From Halobaculum marinum (GTDB lineage: Archaea > Halobacteriota > Halobacteria > Halobacteriales > Haloferacaceae), in assembly GCF_029338555.1 (NCBI RefSeq), contig NZ_CP119989.1, positions 868,001 through 932,000 of the forward strand: a stretch of DNA of 64,000 nt. The letters are read 5' to 3'. A program made the translations under genes and the position numbers. Shown piece by piece: positions 28,181 through 36,788 of this stretch. Below the pieces are notes generated by a model, which worked only from the letters and a program-made list of their open reading frames with translations, did not search any database and was not told the origin of the DNA. Position 1 is the first letter of the stretch. Each line of letters begins with the position of its first letter.

Positions 28181-29221
28181 ATGAAGGCAGTCCAGTTCTC
28201 GGAGCACGGTGACCGCGACGTGATCGAGTACGGCGACTTCCCCGACCCGGAACCGGAGCGCGGCGAAGTGGTCATCGACGTGAAGGCGGGCGCGCTCAAC
28301 CACCTCGATATCTGGACCCGAAAGGGCCTGCCGGGGATCGATCTGGAGATGCCGCACATCCCTGGCTCGGACGCGGCGGGCGTCGTGACTGAAATCGGCG
28401 AGGGTGTCACCCGCTTCGAGGAGGGCGACCACGTCGCCGTCTCGGCGGGCGTCTCCTGTGGCGTCTGTGAGTTCTGCCGCCACGGCGAGGAGTCGGAGTG
28501 TGTCCGCTTCTCGATCATCGGCGAGCACCAGCGCGGCGTCCACTCGGAACTGGCCGCCGTACCGGAGGACAACCTCGTCCCCGTCCCCGAGCACGTCGAC
28601 TGGGAGGTCGCCGGCTCCGCCTCGCTCGTGTTCCAGACCGCGTGGCGGATGCTGCTCTCGCAGGGCGAACTCGCCCCGGGCGAGAAGATTCTCGTGCTCG
28701 GCGCCTCCGGCGGCGTCGGCCACGCCGCGGTCCAGATCGCCGACTTCGTCGGCGCCGAGGTGTACGCGACGGCTTCCACCGAGGAGAAACTCCAGTACGC
28801 CGAGGAGTGCGGCGCCGAACACGTCATCAACTACGAGGAGGACGACTTCGCGAAGGAGATCCGCGACCTGACGGGCCGCCGCGGCGTCGACATGGTCGTC
28901 GACCACATCGGTGCGGCGACGTGGACCGACTCGCTCAAGAGCCTCGCGAAGGGCGGGCGCGTCGTCACCTGCGGGGCGACCACCGGTGGGCGCCCGGAGA
29001 CGGACATCAACCGCATCTTCTGGAACCAACTGAAGGTGATCGGCTCGACGATGGCGACGCCCGGCGAGGTCGACGACGTGCTCGAACTCGTGTGGGACGG
29101 CACCTTCGAGCCGCGGATCCGTGAGGTCCTGCCGATGAGCGAGGCCGCACGGGCACACGAGATGATCGAGAACCGAGAGGGCTTTGGCAAGGTGGTGGTT
29201 AGACCAGACAGTGAGCTCTGA
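28181..29221 (+). CDS. Zinc-containing medium-chain dehydrogenase/reductase
   Basis: 346 residues, ATG 28181. NAD(P)-dependent oxidoreductase of the alcohol dehydrogenase superfamily. The structural-zinc lobe CGVCEFCRHGEESEC has four Cys; the catalytic-zinc region shows HIPGSDAAG (about 65-72) and an Asn-His pair at ALNHLDIW. The Rossmann motif is VLGASGGVGHAAVQIA. Substrate unknown (alcohol or quinone-type). The stop overlaps the next gene by 11 bp. Confidence 0.93.
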   Translation: MKAVQFSEHGDRDVIEYGDFPDPEPERGEVVIDVKAGALNHLDIWTRKGLPGIDLEMPHIPGSDAAGVVTEIGEGVTRFEEGDHVAVSAGVSCGVCEFCRHGEESECVRFSIIGEHQRGVHSELAAVPEDNLVPVPEHVDWEVAGSASLVFQTAWRMLLSQGELAPGEKILVLGASGGVGHAAVQIADFVGAEVYATASTEEKLQYAEECGAEHVINYEEDDFAKEIRDLTGRRGVDMVVDHIGAATWTDSLKSLAKGGRVVTCGATTGGRPETDINRIFWNQLKVIGSTMATPGEVDDVLELVWDGTFEPRIREVLPMSEAARAHEMIENREGFGKVVVRPDSEL

Positions 29222-29519
29222 GACCGACTCCGGCACCGCCCGCGTCGTCAACACGGGCGACGGCTACGAGCGCGTCGACGCCGCGGACGACGGCGACGCG
29301 GCCGCCGACGCGGACGACGACCTCGGTCGGGCAGGCTGGGTGCTCGTCGCGGTGGTGGTCGTGGCGTTCCTCGTGATCCCGGGCGTCATCTACGTCCGCC
29401 CGACGATCCCCGGCGAGATCGGACTGCGATTCCTCGCCGCGATGCTCGTGTTGCCGTTCCTCCCGGCGCTGTTGCTGGGTGTGACGGCCGTCTGGAGTCT
29501 CGCGGTGGGCGAGGAGTAG
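29211..29519 (+). CDS. Small membrane protein overlapping the dehydrogenase
   Basis: 102 residues from GTG 29211, which overlaps the end of the dehydrogenase gene. N-terminal ~35 residues are acidic (Asp/Ala repeats); two hydrophobic helices follow (about 42-62 and 72-97). Overlap implies translational coupling. No family recognised. Confidence 0.7.
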   Translation: MSSETDSGTARVVNTGDGYERVDAADDGDAAADADDDLGRAGWVLVAVVVVAFLVIPGVIYVRPTIPGEIGLRFLAAMLVLPFLPALLLGVTAVWSLAVGEE

Positions 29520-29578
29520 CCGCCGCGCGAACCGCTGGCACGACATATTTTTCACGCGTCGGTCGAACGGTTCAATCC

Positions 29579-29941
29579 ATGGACGACGCGCTCGTGACGG
29601 ACCTCCGGCGGGAGGTGGGCGACGCTCTCCGCGCGGTGGGGACGTACGACGGCGACGACTACCACGTCCGGTACCTCCGCGACGACGTGGCGCCCGCCCT
29701 CGACGACGACGACCTCGACGCGATCCGCCAGGGTGCGGTGTTCGACTCGCTCGAACGCGACTACTACGAACGCCTGTTCTCGACGGCGGGCGACTTCGAG
29801 GCGACCGTCCGGCGCTTCGAGGACGCGCTCGTCGTCGAGGTACCCACCGGTCACGGCGGCGGCGTGTTGGCGAGCGTCGACCGCCACCACGACGGGTCTG
29901 TGTCGGCGGTCATCGAGCGGTGTCGCGCGGTCGCGGTGTGA
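29579..29941 (+). CDS. Uncharacterised haloarchaeal protein, 120 residues
   Basis: Acidic soluble protein from ATG 29579. Helical N-terminus (LVTDLRREVGDALRAVG), a YHVRYLRDDV motif, then an ERDYYERLF helix and a beta-like C-terminus (LVVEVPTGHGGGVLASVD). I recognise the pattern as a haloarchaeal family of unknown function (possibly DUF7522, not verified). Monocistronic looking, between a membrane protein and a hydrolase. Confidence 0.75.
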   Translation: MDDALVTDLRREVGDALRAVGTYDGDDYHVRYLRDDVAPALDDDDLDAIRQGAVFDSLERDYYERLFSTAGDFEATVRRFEDALVVEVPTGHGGGVLASVDRHHDGSVSAVIERCRAVAV

Positions 29942-29983
29942 CCCGGGCGGGACGTTTTGCCCCCCGGGCGCGTACGGGCGACC

Positions 29984-30886
29984 ATGCCCACGACGCTTCG
30001 CGCCGCCCGCGAGCCCGACGACCTCCCGGCCGACGTGCCCGGTGAGTCCACGTTCGTCGAGGCGAACGGTCGGACCCTCCACGCCGTCGAAGCCGGCCCC
30101 GTCGACGGCGACCTCGTCGTCTTGCTCCACGGCTTCCCCGAGTTCTGGTACGGCTGGCACGACCAGATCCGGCCGCTCGTCAACGAGGGGTACCGCGTCG
30201 TCGTCCCCGACCAGCGCGGCTACAACCGGAGCGAGCGCCCCGGGCGCGTCGACGCCTACCGGATCGAGGAACTCGCCGCCGACGTGGTCGGTCTGATCGA
30301 CGCGTACGACCGCGACAGCGCCGCCGTCGTCGGCCACGACTGGGGCGGCGTCGTCGGCTGGTGGCTCGCGCTCCACCACCAAGAGCGTCTCTCGTCGTTC
30401 GTCGCGGTCAACGCCCCCCACCCGACGGTGATCCGCCGGACGCTCTCGGGCGACCCGACGCAACTGCTCCGCTCGGGGTACGCGCTGTTCTTCCAGGTGC
30501 CGAAGCTCCCCGAGGCGGTGATCCGGGCGGGCAACTGGCGCCTCCCGGTGACGATGCTGCGCGAGTCGTCGATGCCCGGCACGTTCTCGACGGCGGACTT
30601 CGACCGCTACCGCGCGGCGTGGGGGCGCGAGGGGGCGTTCACCGCGATGCTCAACTGGTACCGGGCCGCCGCACGGCGCCGCCCGACACCCGCGACCGAC
30701 GAGGTGACGGTGCCGACGCGGGTGATCTGGGGCGTCCACGACCAGTTCCTCAAGCGCCGGATGGCGTACGACTCCGTCGACTACTGTACGGACGGCCGAC
30801 TCACGACGTTCCAGGAGGCGACCCACTGGGTCCAGCACGAACAACCGATGAAGGTCGCCGACGCGATCATCGACGAGTTGGCCTGA
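29984..30886 (+). CDS. Epoxide-hydrolase-like alpha/beta hydrolase
   Basis: 300 residues, ATG 29984. HGFPEFWYGWHDQI (oxyanion HGxP) and VVPDQRGYNRS are the epoxide hydrolase/haloalkane dehalogenase signatures. The nucleophile elbow is GHDWGG, where the central residue is Asp, as in those enzymes rather than Ser. C-terminal acid and His: GVHDQFL and ATHWVQHEQP. It probably hydrolyses an epoxide or C-X bond through a covalent ester; substrate unknown. Confidence 0.9.
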   Translation: MPTTLRAAREPDDLPADVPGESTFVEANGRTLHAVEAGPVDGDLVVLLHGFPEFWYGWHDQIRPLVNEGYRVVVPDQRGYNRSERPGRVDAYRIEELAADVVGLIDAYDRDSAAVVGHDWGGVVGWWLALHHQERLSSFVAVNAPHPTVIRRTLSGDPTQLLRSGYALFFQVPKLPEAVIRAGNWRLPVTMLRESSMPGTFSTADFDRYRAAWGREGAFTAMLNWYRAAARRRPTPATDEVTVPTRVIWGVHDQFLKRRMAYDSVDYCTDGRLTTFQEATHWVQHEQPMKVADAIIDELA

Positions 30887-30934
30887 ACGGGGACCCCTGA
30901 GGCGTCCCTCACGACACTCACGACGAGCGCGCGG

Positions 30935-32827
30935 CTACTTCTCGCGCTCGTCGTCGACGCCGATGGCGACGCCGCTGTCGTCCCAGTCGCGCCGCCCACG
31001 ACGGCGCTCGCGGAGGTCGCGTCCGCCGTCGGCCGTCGGAGCGGTCTCGTCGCCCTCGTCTCCCCCCTCGCCGCCGGCCTGGTTCACCGCACCCGGCATC
31101 ATCGCGTCGACGGTGCCGGGGCCCTCCTCGGCGTCCTGTGACTGCCGCTCCTTGAGGTTCTGGCGGGTGAACTGCGGTTGCGCGCGGATGCCGCGGCGGT
31201 CCTTCGTGAACGAGCGGTACAGGAAGAACACCATCGGCAGCGTCGCGACGACGATGCCCACCGAGAGGTAGACGTTGAGCATCGAGTCGGGCGACCCGTT
31301 GAACGAGTAGATGATCGCCGCCGACAGCCCACCGACGGCCGTGAGGATCGAGTAGGCGATCCGCTTGGCCAGCCGTTCGAGCACGTCGTTCTCGTCGTTC
31401 AGCGTGACGTTCACCTCCAGATTGCCCCGCTGGGCCGTGGTGAGCACGTCGTCCAACTTCGGCGGCACCGTGAACAGCGCCTGCGCGGTCCGCCGGGTCT
31501 GCTGGGCGGCGTCGCCGGCGAGGCGGCGGGCGGTGTCCTCCAGGTACCCCTGCTCGGTGAGGTAGTCGGTCGCCACTTCGATGAAGTCGAAGTCGGGGTC
31601 GAGCGTGACGCAGACGCCCTCGACGACCGTGGCGACCCGGAGCACCAGCGCCATGTTCTGCGGGAGGCGCAGCGGGAAGTCGTAGATGGTCGACTCCACC
31701 TGCTCGATCACCTGCTGGACGCGGTACTGCTCGATGTCCTCGCCGCGCACGTCGGCGATGGCCAACTCCATCACCTCGGCCATCACGTCCCGGTCGGCCT
31801 CCGGCGACAGCGTCCCCATCTCGACTAAGGCGTCGAGGATGCCGTCGATGTTCTGGTTGGCGACGGCGATGTAGAAGTCGATGATCTTCTCCTGGATGAA
31901 CGGGTCGACGCGCCCGGACATCCCGAAGTCGTAGAAGATGATCTTCCCGTCTTCGGTCACCGAGAGGTTCCCGGGGTGGGGGTCGGCGTGGAACACGCCG
32001 TCCTCGGCGATCATCTGGAGGTAGACGCGCTGGAGCGTCGTCGCCAACTCCGTGCGGTCGATGCCCATCTCGTCGAGCGCGGCGGTGTCGGATATCTTCG
32101 TCCCCGGGAGGTACTCCATCGTGAGCACGCGGGGACCCGAGGCGCCCGCCTTCGGTTCGGGGATGCGCACGCGGTCGTTGCCCTCGAAGTTCGCCCGGAT
32201 CTCCCGGAGGACGCGCTGCTCGCGGGCGTAGTCCATCTCCTGGTGGATCGTCTTGTCGAACTCCTCGGCGAGGTTGTCGAGCGAGAACGCCTGGCCGGAG
32301 CCGACGAACCGCGTCAGGAACGGCACCGACCACTTGATGATCGTGAGGTCCGCCTCGACCAACTCCTCGATCCCGGGGCGGCGCACCTTCACCGCGACCT
32401 GCTCGCCCTCGTAGGTGGCGACGTACACCTGGCCGAGGCTGGCGCCGGAGATGGGGTCGCTGTCGAACTCGTCGAACACCTCGTCGACGGGGCCGAGTTC
32501 GTCCTCCAGCACGACCTTCGACTCCGGCCACGGCGCCGGCGGCACGTCGTCTTGGAGCGAGGACAGCACCTCGATGTACGCCGAGGGGAGCACGTCGGGA
32601 CGCGTCGAGAGGATCTGGCCGAGTTTGATGAACGTCGGCCCGAGCGTGAGCAGCGTATCGAGCAGCACCTCCGCGCGCCGGAGCCGCATCTCGCGGGTCA
32701 CCTCGCGGGACCGACCGACGACGAGGAACCGTTTGTGGTCGCGGAGGTACGCGACGATCAGCGGCAGGAACCGGTAGATGACGACGGGGAACCGCCGATA
32801 CGCTCGCAGTGAGACCAGCGTGACCAC
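30935..32827 (-). CDS. UbiB/ABC1-family atypical kinase
   Basis: 630 residues, GTG start 32827. N-terminal KxGQ motif in FIKLGQILSTRPD (about 66-78); kinase-like region with ALA-loop (ISGASLGQVY), VAVKVRRPG (Lys), DPHPGNLSV (DxHxxN catalytic-like) and FYDFGM (DFG-like). C-terminal part: one or two membrane segments (about 520-560) and a charged tail. Members act in isoprenoid-quinone or lipid homeostasis. It ends 5 bp... its start follows the Hsp20 stop by 5 bp on the same strand, so the two form an operon. Confidence 0.9.
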   Translation of the reverse strand: MVTLVSLRAYRRFPVVIYRFLPLIVAYLRDHKRFLVVGRSREVTREMRLRRAEVLLDTLLTLGPTFIKLGQILSTRPDVLPSAYIEVLSSLQDDVPPAPWPESKVVLEDELGPVDEVFDEFDSDPISGASLGQVYVATYEGEQVAVKVRRPGIEELVEADLTIIKWSVPFLTRFVGSGQAFSLDNLAEEFDKTIHQEMDYAREQRVLREIRANFEGNDRVRIPEPKAGASGPRVLTMEYLPGTKISDTAALDEMGIDRTELATTLQRVYLQMIAEDGVFHADPHPGNLSVTEDGKIIFYDFGMSGRVDPFIQEKIIDFYIAVANQNIDGILDALVEMGTLSPEADRDVMAEVMELAIADVRGEDIEQYRVQQVIEQVESTIYDFPLRLPQNMALVLRVATVVEGVCVTLDPDFDFIEVATDYLTEQGYLEDTARRLAGDAAQQTRRTAQALFTVPPKLDDVLTTAQRGNLEVNVTLNDENDVLERLAKRIAYSILTAVGGLSAAIIYSFNGSPDSMLNVYLSVGIVVATLPMVFFLYRSFTKDRRGIRAQPQFTRQNLKERQSQDAEEGPGTVDAMMPGAVNQAGGEGGDEGDETAPTADGGRDLRERRRGRRDWDDSGVAIGVDDEREK

Positions 32828-32832
32828 CCAGG

Positions 32833-33189
32833 TTACGCGTCCGACACCGGGATGGTGTGTTCGGGTGCGGCCACGCGCTTCGGGAGCCGCACCGTCAGCA
32901 CGCCGCGGTCCATCTCCGCCTCGCCGTTCTCGTGGGTCGCGTCCGGCGGGAGCGGAATCTCCGCGTCGAGGAACAGCGGGCGGTCCTCCTCGACGTAGCT
33001 GAACTCGGGGTCGGCGGCCTTCTCCCGGCGCGCCTCGATCTGGAGGCGACCGCGTTCGAGTCGCACGTCCGTCGTCTCCGCGCTGGCTCCCGGTAGGTCG
33101 ACGACGAGGAGGTACGCGTCGTCGCTCTCCAGCAGATCGGCGAACACCGGCTCGGGGAGTTCCCGGAGGGCCTCGCGTAGCTTCGACAT
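32833..33189 (-). CDS. Small heat-shock protein, Hsp20 family
   Basis: 118 residues from ATG 33189 (MSKLREALREL). The alpha-crystallin domain runs about residues 17-108: DDAYLLVVDLPGASAETTDVRLERGRLQIEA, an RPLFLDAEIPLP strand and the closing GVLTVRLPKR; the IPV near the end (HTIPVSDA) is the I-x-I/V-type assembly motif. The frame continues to 33405 but that extension is Arg-rich and unlike the family. A chaperone; the UbiB kinase gene follows after 5 bp. Confidence 0.9.
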   Translation of the reverse strand: MSKLREALRELPEPVFADLLESDDAYLLVVDLPGASAETTDVRLERGRLQIEARREKAADPEFSYVEEDRPLFLDAEIPLPPDATHENGEAEMDRGVLTVRLPKRVAAPEHTIPVSDA

Positions 33190-33297
33190 GGACGGGGTAA
33201 GGGGCGGCGCGTCGAAAAAGGCCGCGGTGGCTGGCCCCGATCCATGCGTGTTAGTGTCTCCCGTGGGTTTTTGTACCCGCCGCCGGTGGGGTGAGGT

Positions 33298-33543
33298 ATG
33301 TACGAGAGCGCCGAGGAGGGCGACCGCGAGACGCCGACGGACCCAGAGGTCGAGGTCGAACCGGCGGTTCGAGTCGAACCGGACGCAGCGGTGGTGTCGC
33401 TGCACGCGCGGGTGCCGCCAGACGCCCGCCGCGAGGCCCCGGTTCCGCTCCGTCCACTCGCGACGGCGCGGGCGCTCGGCGGTCGCCTCCGGCGACTGCT
33501 GGGTGGCCGCGGCCGACGCTCGCGGGCACGTGGCCGGGAGTAG
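33298..33543 (+). CDS. Possible small protein, unknown
   Basis: 81 residues from ATG 33298 after a T-rich stretch (GTTTTTGTACCC) that fits a haloarchaeal start context. The first half is acidic with repeated Glu/Val/Pro (EVEVEPAVRVEPDA); the second half is Arg/Ala-rich. No known domain. Codon pattern is plausible but the Arg-rich tail resembles antisense translation. It lies between divergent hsp20 and moeA, so it could be a spurious frame. Confidence 0.35.
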   Translation: MYESAEEGDRETPTDPEVEVEPAVRVEPDAAVVSLHARVPPDARREAPVPLRPLATARALGGRLRRLLGGRGRRSRARGRE

Positions 33544-33594
33544 CGCCCACCACGACTGCTGGCCTTTTTACGACACCGCGACGACCGATACGGT

Positions 33595-34812
33595 ATGAGT
33601 CACGACCGCACACGCTCCGGGTTCAAGGAGCGGACCCGGGTCGCCGCCGCGCGCGAGCGCCTCCTCGCGGCGGCGACGCCCCACGGCCGGACCGAGACGG
33701 TGCCGCTGACCGCGGCGGACGGTCGCGGCGTCGCCGACACGGTCGCCGCGCCGACGCCGGTGCCGGGGTACGACCGCGCGGCGATGGACGGCTGGGCCGT
33801 CCGCGCAGAAGACACGTTCGGGGCGTCCGCGCGCTCACCCGCGGTGCTGTTCGTCGAGGACGACGAGGTCGGGCCCGAGGGAGCCGTGCGCGTCCACACG
33901 GGGAGCGAACTGCCGCCGGGCGCCGACGCGGTGGTCAAGATCGAGCAAGTCGACGAGGTGGGGTCGGAGGTAGAGGTGTTCGACGCCGTCGCCGAGGGGG
34001 AGAACGTCGGACCCGTCGGCGAGGACGTCGCGGAGGGGCAGTCGCTGTACGAGCCACCCCACCGGCTCCGGCCCTCGGATCTGGGCCTGCTGAAGTCGGT
34101 CGGCATGGACGAGGTGGCGGTCGCGGAGCCGCCTCGCGTGTCGGTGATCCCGACCGGCGAGGAGTTGGTCGAGGCCGACCCCGACCCGGGCGAGGTGATC
34201 GAAACGAACGGCCTCACCGTCTCGCGACTCGCCGAGCGGTGGGGCGCCGAGGCGACGTACCGCGACATCGTCACCGACGACGAGGACGCCTTGCGCGGGG
34301 CCGTCGAGCGCGACCTCGACCACGACGTGGTCGTGACCACCGGCGGCTCCTCCGTCGGCGAGCGCGACCTCATCCCGGAGGTGATCGCCGACCTCGGCGA
34401 GGTGCTCGTCCACGGCGTCGCGCTGAAGCCCGGCCACCCCGTCGCACTCGGTGTCGTCGAGGAGACGCCCGTGGTGATGCTCCCGGGGTACCCGGTCGCG
34501 TGCATCGTCAACGCCGTCCAGTTCCTCCGGCCGGTGCTCCGTGAGATCGGCTCGCTCCCGCACGAGCCACACCCGACGCGGCGGGCGACGCTCACACGGA
34601 AGGTGTCCTCGGAGCCGGGGGTGCGGACGTTCGCTCGGGTTCGTCTCGCTGCGGGCGACGACGGGACGGAGGCGACGCCAACCCGCGCCTCAGGCTCCGG
34701 GATGCTGTCGTCGGTCGCGCTCGCGGACGGCTGGGTGGTCGTCCCCGAGTCGCGGGAGGGCTTCGACGCCGGCGAGCACGTCGACGTGGAGCTGTGGGAG
34801 GTGAACGAATGA
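33595..34812 (+). CDS. moeA: Molybdopterin molybdotransferase, first MoeA paralogue
   Basis: 405 residues, ATG 33595. Inserts molybdate into adenylated molybdopterin. MoeA motifs: YDRAAMDGWAVRAEDT (substrate loop), GSELPPGADAVVKIE, VIPTGEELVE, TTGGSSVGERDL (MoCF-binding) and LPGYPVACI. A C-terminal beta domain (about 325-405) is present. The last four bases overlap the start of the second moeA (ATGA). Length and domain order normal. Confidence 0.95.
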   Translation: MSHDRTRSGFKERTRVAAARERLLAAATPHGRTETVPLTAADGRGVADTVAAPTPVPGYDRAAMDGWAVRAEDTFGASARSPAVLFVEDDEVGPEGAVRVHTGSELPPGADAVVKIEQVDEVGSEVEVFDAVAEGENVGPVGEDVAEGQSLYEPPHRLRPSDLGLLKSVGMDEVAVAEPPRVSVIPTGEELVEADPDPGEVIETNGLTVSRLAERWGAEATYRDIVTDDEDALRGAVERDLDHDVVVTTGGSSVGERDLIPEVIADLGEVLVHGVALKPGHPVALGVVEETPVVMLPGYPVACIVNAVQFLRPVLREIGSLPHEPHPTRRATLTRKVSSEPGVRTFARVRLAAGDDGTEATPTRASGSGMLSSVALADGWVVVPESREGFDAGEHVDVELWEVNE

Positions 34813-36752
34813 GCGACCGCAAGGAGTTCCGCGATCTCGCGGAGCCGCACGAGGCGCACGAGGCCATCGCCTCGCTTGACCTCGTGCCCGACCCGGAGAC
34901 GGTTCCGCTCCGGGAGGCGCGCGGGCGGGTGCTCGCCGAACGGATCGACGCCGAGATGGACGTGCCCGGGTTCGACCGCGCCTCGATGGACGGCTACGCG
35001 GTGCGCGCCCGCGACACGTTCGGCGCCGACGAGGCCGACCCCGCGACGCTGGACCTCATCGGGGCGGTCCACGCCGGCAGCGAGCCGACGGTGACCGTCG
35101 AGTCGGGCACGTGCGCGGAGATTTCGACGGGCGCCGTGATGCCCGACGGCGCAGACGCGGTGGTGATGGTCGAGCGGACGACGGAACTCGCGGGCGGGGG
35201 CGACGACGGCGGCGACGCCATCGAGATCCGAACGTCGGTCGCGCCCGGCGACCACGTGATGTTCGCGGGCGCCGACATCGCGGCCGGTGGACGGGCACTC
35301 GGTCCCGGCACGGCGATTACCCCCCGTGAGATCGGACTGTTGTCCGCGCTCGGCGTCGACGAGGTGCCCGTCCGCGGGCGTCCCACCGTCGGGATCGTCT
35401 CGACCGGCGACGAACTCGTCCGTCCGGGCGAGGACCTCCACAGCGAGCGCGGGCAGATCTACGACGTGAACAGCTACACTATCGCCGCGGGCGTCGAGGA
35501 GGCCGGCGGCGAGGCGCGACTGTACCCCCACGCGGGCGACGACTACGACGAGATGGAGCGCCTGCTCGTCGAGGCCAGCGAGGAGTGCGACCTGGTGCTG
35601 TCGTCGGGGTCGACCTCCGCGTCGGCGGTGGACGTGATCTACCGCGTCATCGAGGAACGCGGCGAGTTGCTCCTCCACGGCGTCTCCGTCAAGCCCGGCA
35701 AGCCGATGCTCGTCGGACGCGTCGGCGACTCGGCGTACGTCGGCCTCCCGGGGTACCCGGTGTCGGCGCTCACCATCTTCCGCACGTTCGTGGCGCCGGC
35801 GGTCCGCCGCGCCGCGGGCGAACCGGAGCCCGCGACGGCGACCGCGACGGGCCGGATGGCCGTCGAAGAGCGCTACTCGGAGGGCCGGATGCGGCTGATG
35901 CCCGCCGGACTCGTCGAGGACGCCGAGGGAGCGACGCTCGTCTACCCCGTCGACAAGGGGTCGGGCGCGACGACGAGTCTCGTCGAGGCCGACGGCGTCG
36001 TCGTCGTCGACCCGGACACGGAGTACCTCGCCGCCGGAGAGCCGGTCGAGGTGCAGTTGTTCTCGCCGGAGGTGCGCGCGCCGACGCTGTTCGCCGTCGG
36101 CGAGGACGACCCCGCGCTGTCGCGCCTCTTGGATCGCGTCGAACGCCCGCGCTACCTCGCGCTCGGCTCCCGCGAGGGCCTGCGCCGCCTGCGCGACGGG
36201 GTGCCCGACGCGGCGGTCGTCGCCGGCGACCCCGGGCGCGACCCGGTGGCCGCGCCGGACCCCACCGGCGACGCTGCACCGGCCCCGGCCGAGGTCGTCG
36301 GCGAGTGGCACCGCGAGTGGGGCCTGGTCGTCCCCGCCGGCAACCCCGACGACGTGACGGGCCTCGCGGATCTGGTCGACCGCGACCTCCGGTTCGTCAA
36401 CCGCGACTCGAACTCGGGGCTGCGCACCGACCTCTCGAACGCGCTGGCGGACCTGGCCGACGAGCGCGGGACCGCCCGCCGCGAGGTGACCGAGGCGGTC
36501 GACGGCTTCGACCGTGCCGTCCGCGCCCACGAGTCGCCAGCGCGGCGCGTCCTCGCGGGCGACGCCGACGCGGGACTCGGCCTGCGTGCGACCGCCGAGC
36601 GACTCGGCACCGGGTTCGTGTCGCTCGGCACGCAGCGGGTTCGCGTGTACGCCAACCCCGCCCGGGCGGACAAGCCGGGCGTGCAGGCGCTGGGCGAGGC
36701 CGTCGCCGACGGCGACGACGTGTTCGCGTCGCTGGCTGGGTACGAGCGGTAG
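34809..36752 (+). CDS. moeA: MoeA fused to a C-terminal periplasmic-binding-protein-like domain
   Basis: 647 residues from ATG 34809, overlapping moeA1. The first ~410 residues are MoeA (FDRASMDGYAVRARDT, GAVMPDGADAVVMVE, IVSTGDELV, LSSGSTSASAVD, LPGYPVSAL). Residues about 425-647 resemble the substrate-binding (ModA/LysR-effector-like) domain found fused to some archaeal MoeA proteins (WGLVVPAGNPDDVTGL, FVNRDSNSGLRTDL, LAGDADAGLGLRATAERLG). This domain may bind molybdate/tungstate or a cofactor; role inferred. Two MoeA paralogues are often split between Mo and W insertion. Confidence 0.95.
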   Translation: MSDRKEFRDLAEPHEAHEAIASLDLVPDPETVPLREARGRVLAERIDAEMDVPGFDRASMDGYAVRARDTFGADEADPATLDLIGAVHAGSEPTVTVESGTCAEISTGAVMPDGADAVVMVERTTELAGGGDDGGDAIEIRTSVAPGDHVMFAGADIAAGGRALGPGTAITPREIGLLSALGVDEVPVRGRPTVGIVSTGDELVRPGEDLHSERGQIYDVNSYTIAAGVEEAGGEARLYPHAGDDYDEMERLLVEASEECDLVLSSGSTSASAVDVIYRVIEERGELLLHGVSVKPGKPMLVGRVGDSAYVGLPGYPVSALTIFRTFVAPAVRRAAGEPEPATATATGRMAVEERYSEGRMRLMPAGLVEDAEGATLVYPVDKGSGATTSLVEADGVVVVDPDTEYLAAGEPVEVQLFSPEVRAPTLFAVGEDDPALSRLLDRVERPRYLALGSREGLRRLRDGVPDAAVVAGDPGRDPVAAPDPTGDAAPAPAEVVGEWHREWGLVVPAGNPDDVTGLADLVDRDLRFVNRDSNSGLRTDLSNALADLADERGTARREVTEAVDGFDRAVRAHESPARRVLAGDADAGLGLRATAERLGTGFVSLGTQRVRVYANPARADKPGVQALGEAVADGDDVFASLAGYER

Positions 36753-36788
36753 ACCGCAGAGAACGAGTCGCCGGTTGCAGACGCCGGC

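Noticed and set aside
33341-33560. GC-rich Arg-coding tail of the 81-residue frame taken as firm evidence of a gene
   Set aside because: Kept only as a low-confidence CDS because the tail looks like reverse-frame translation.
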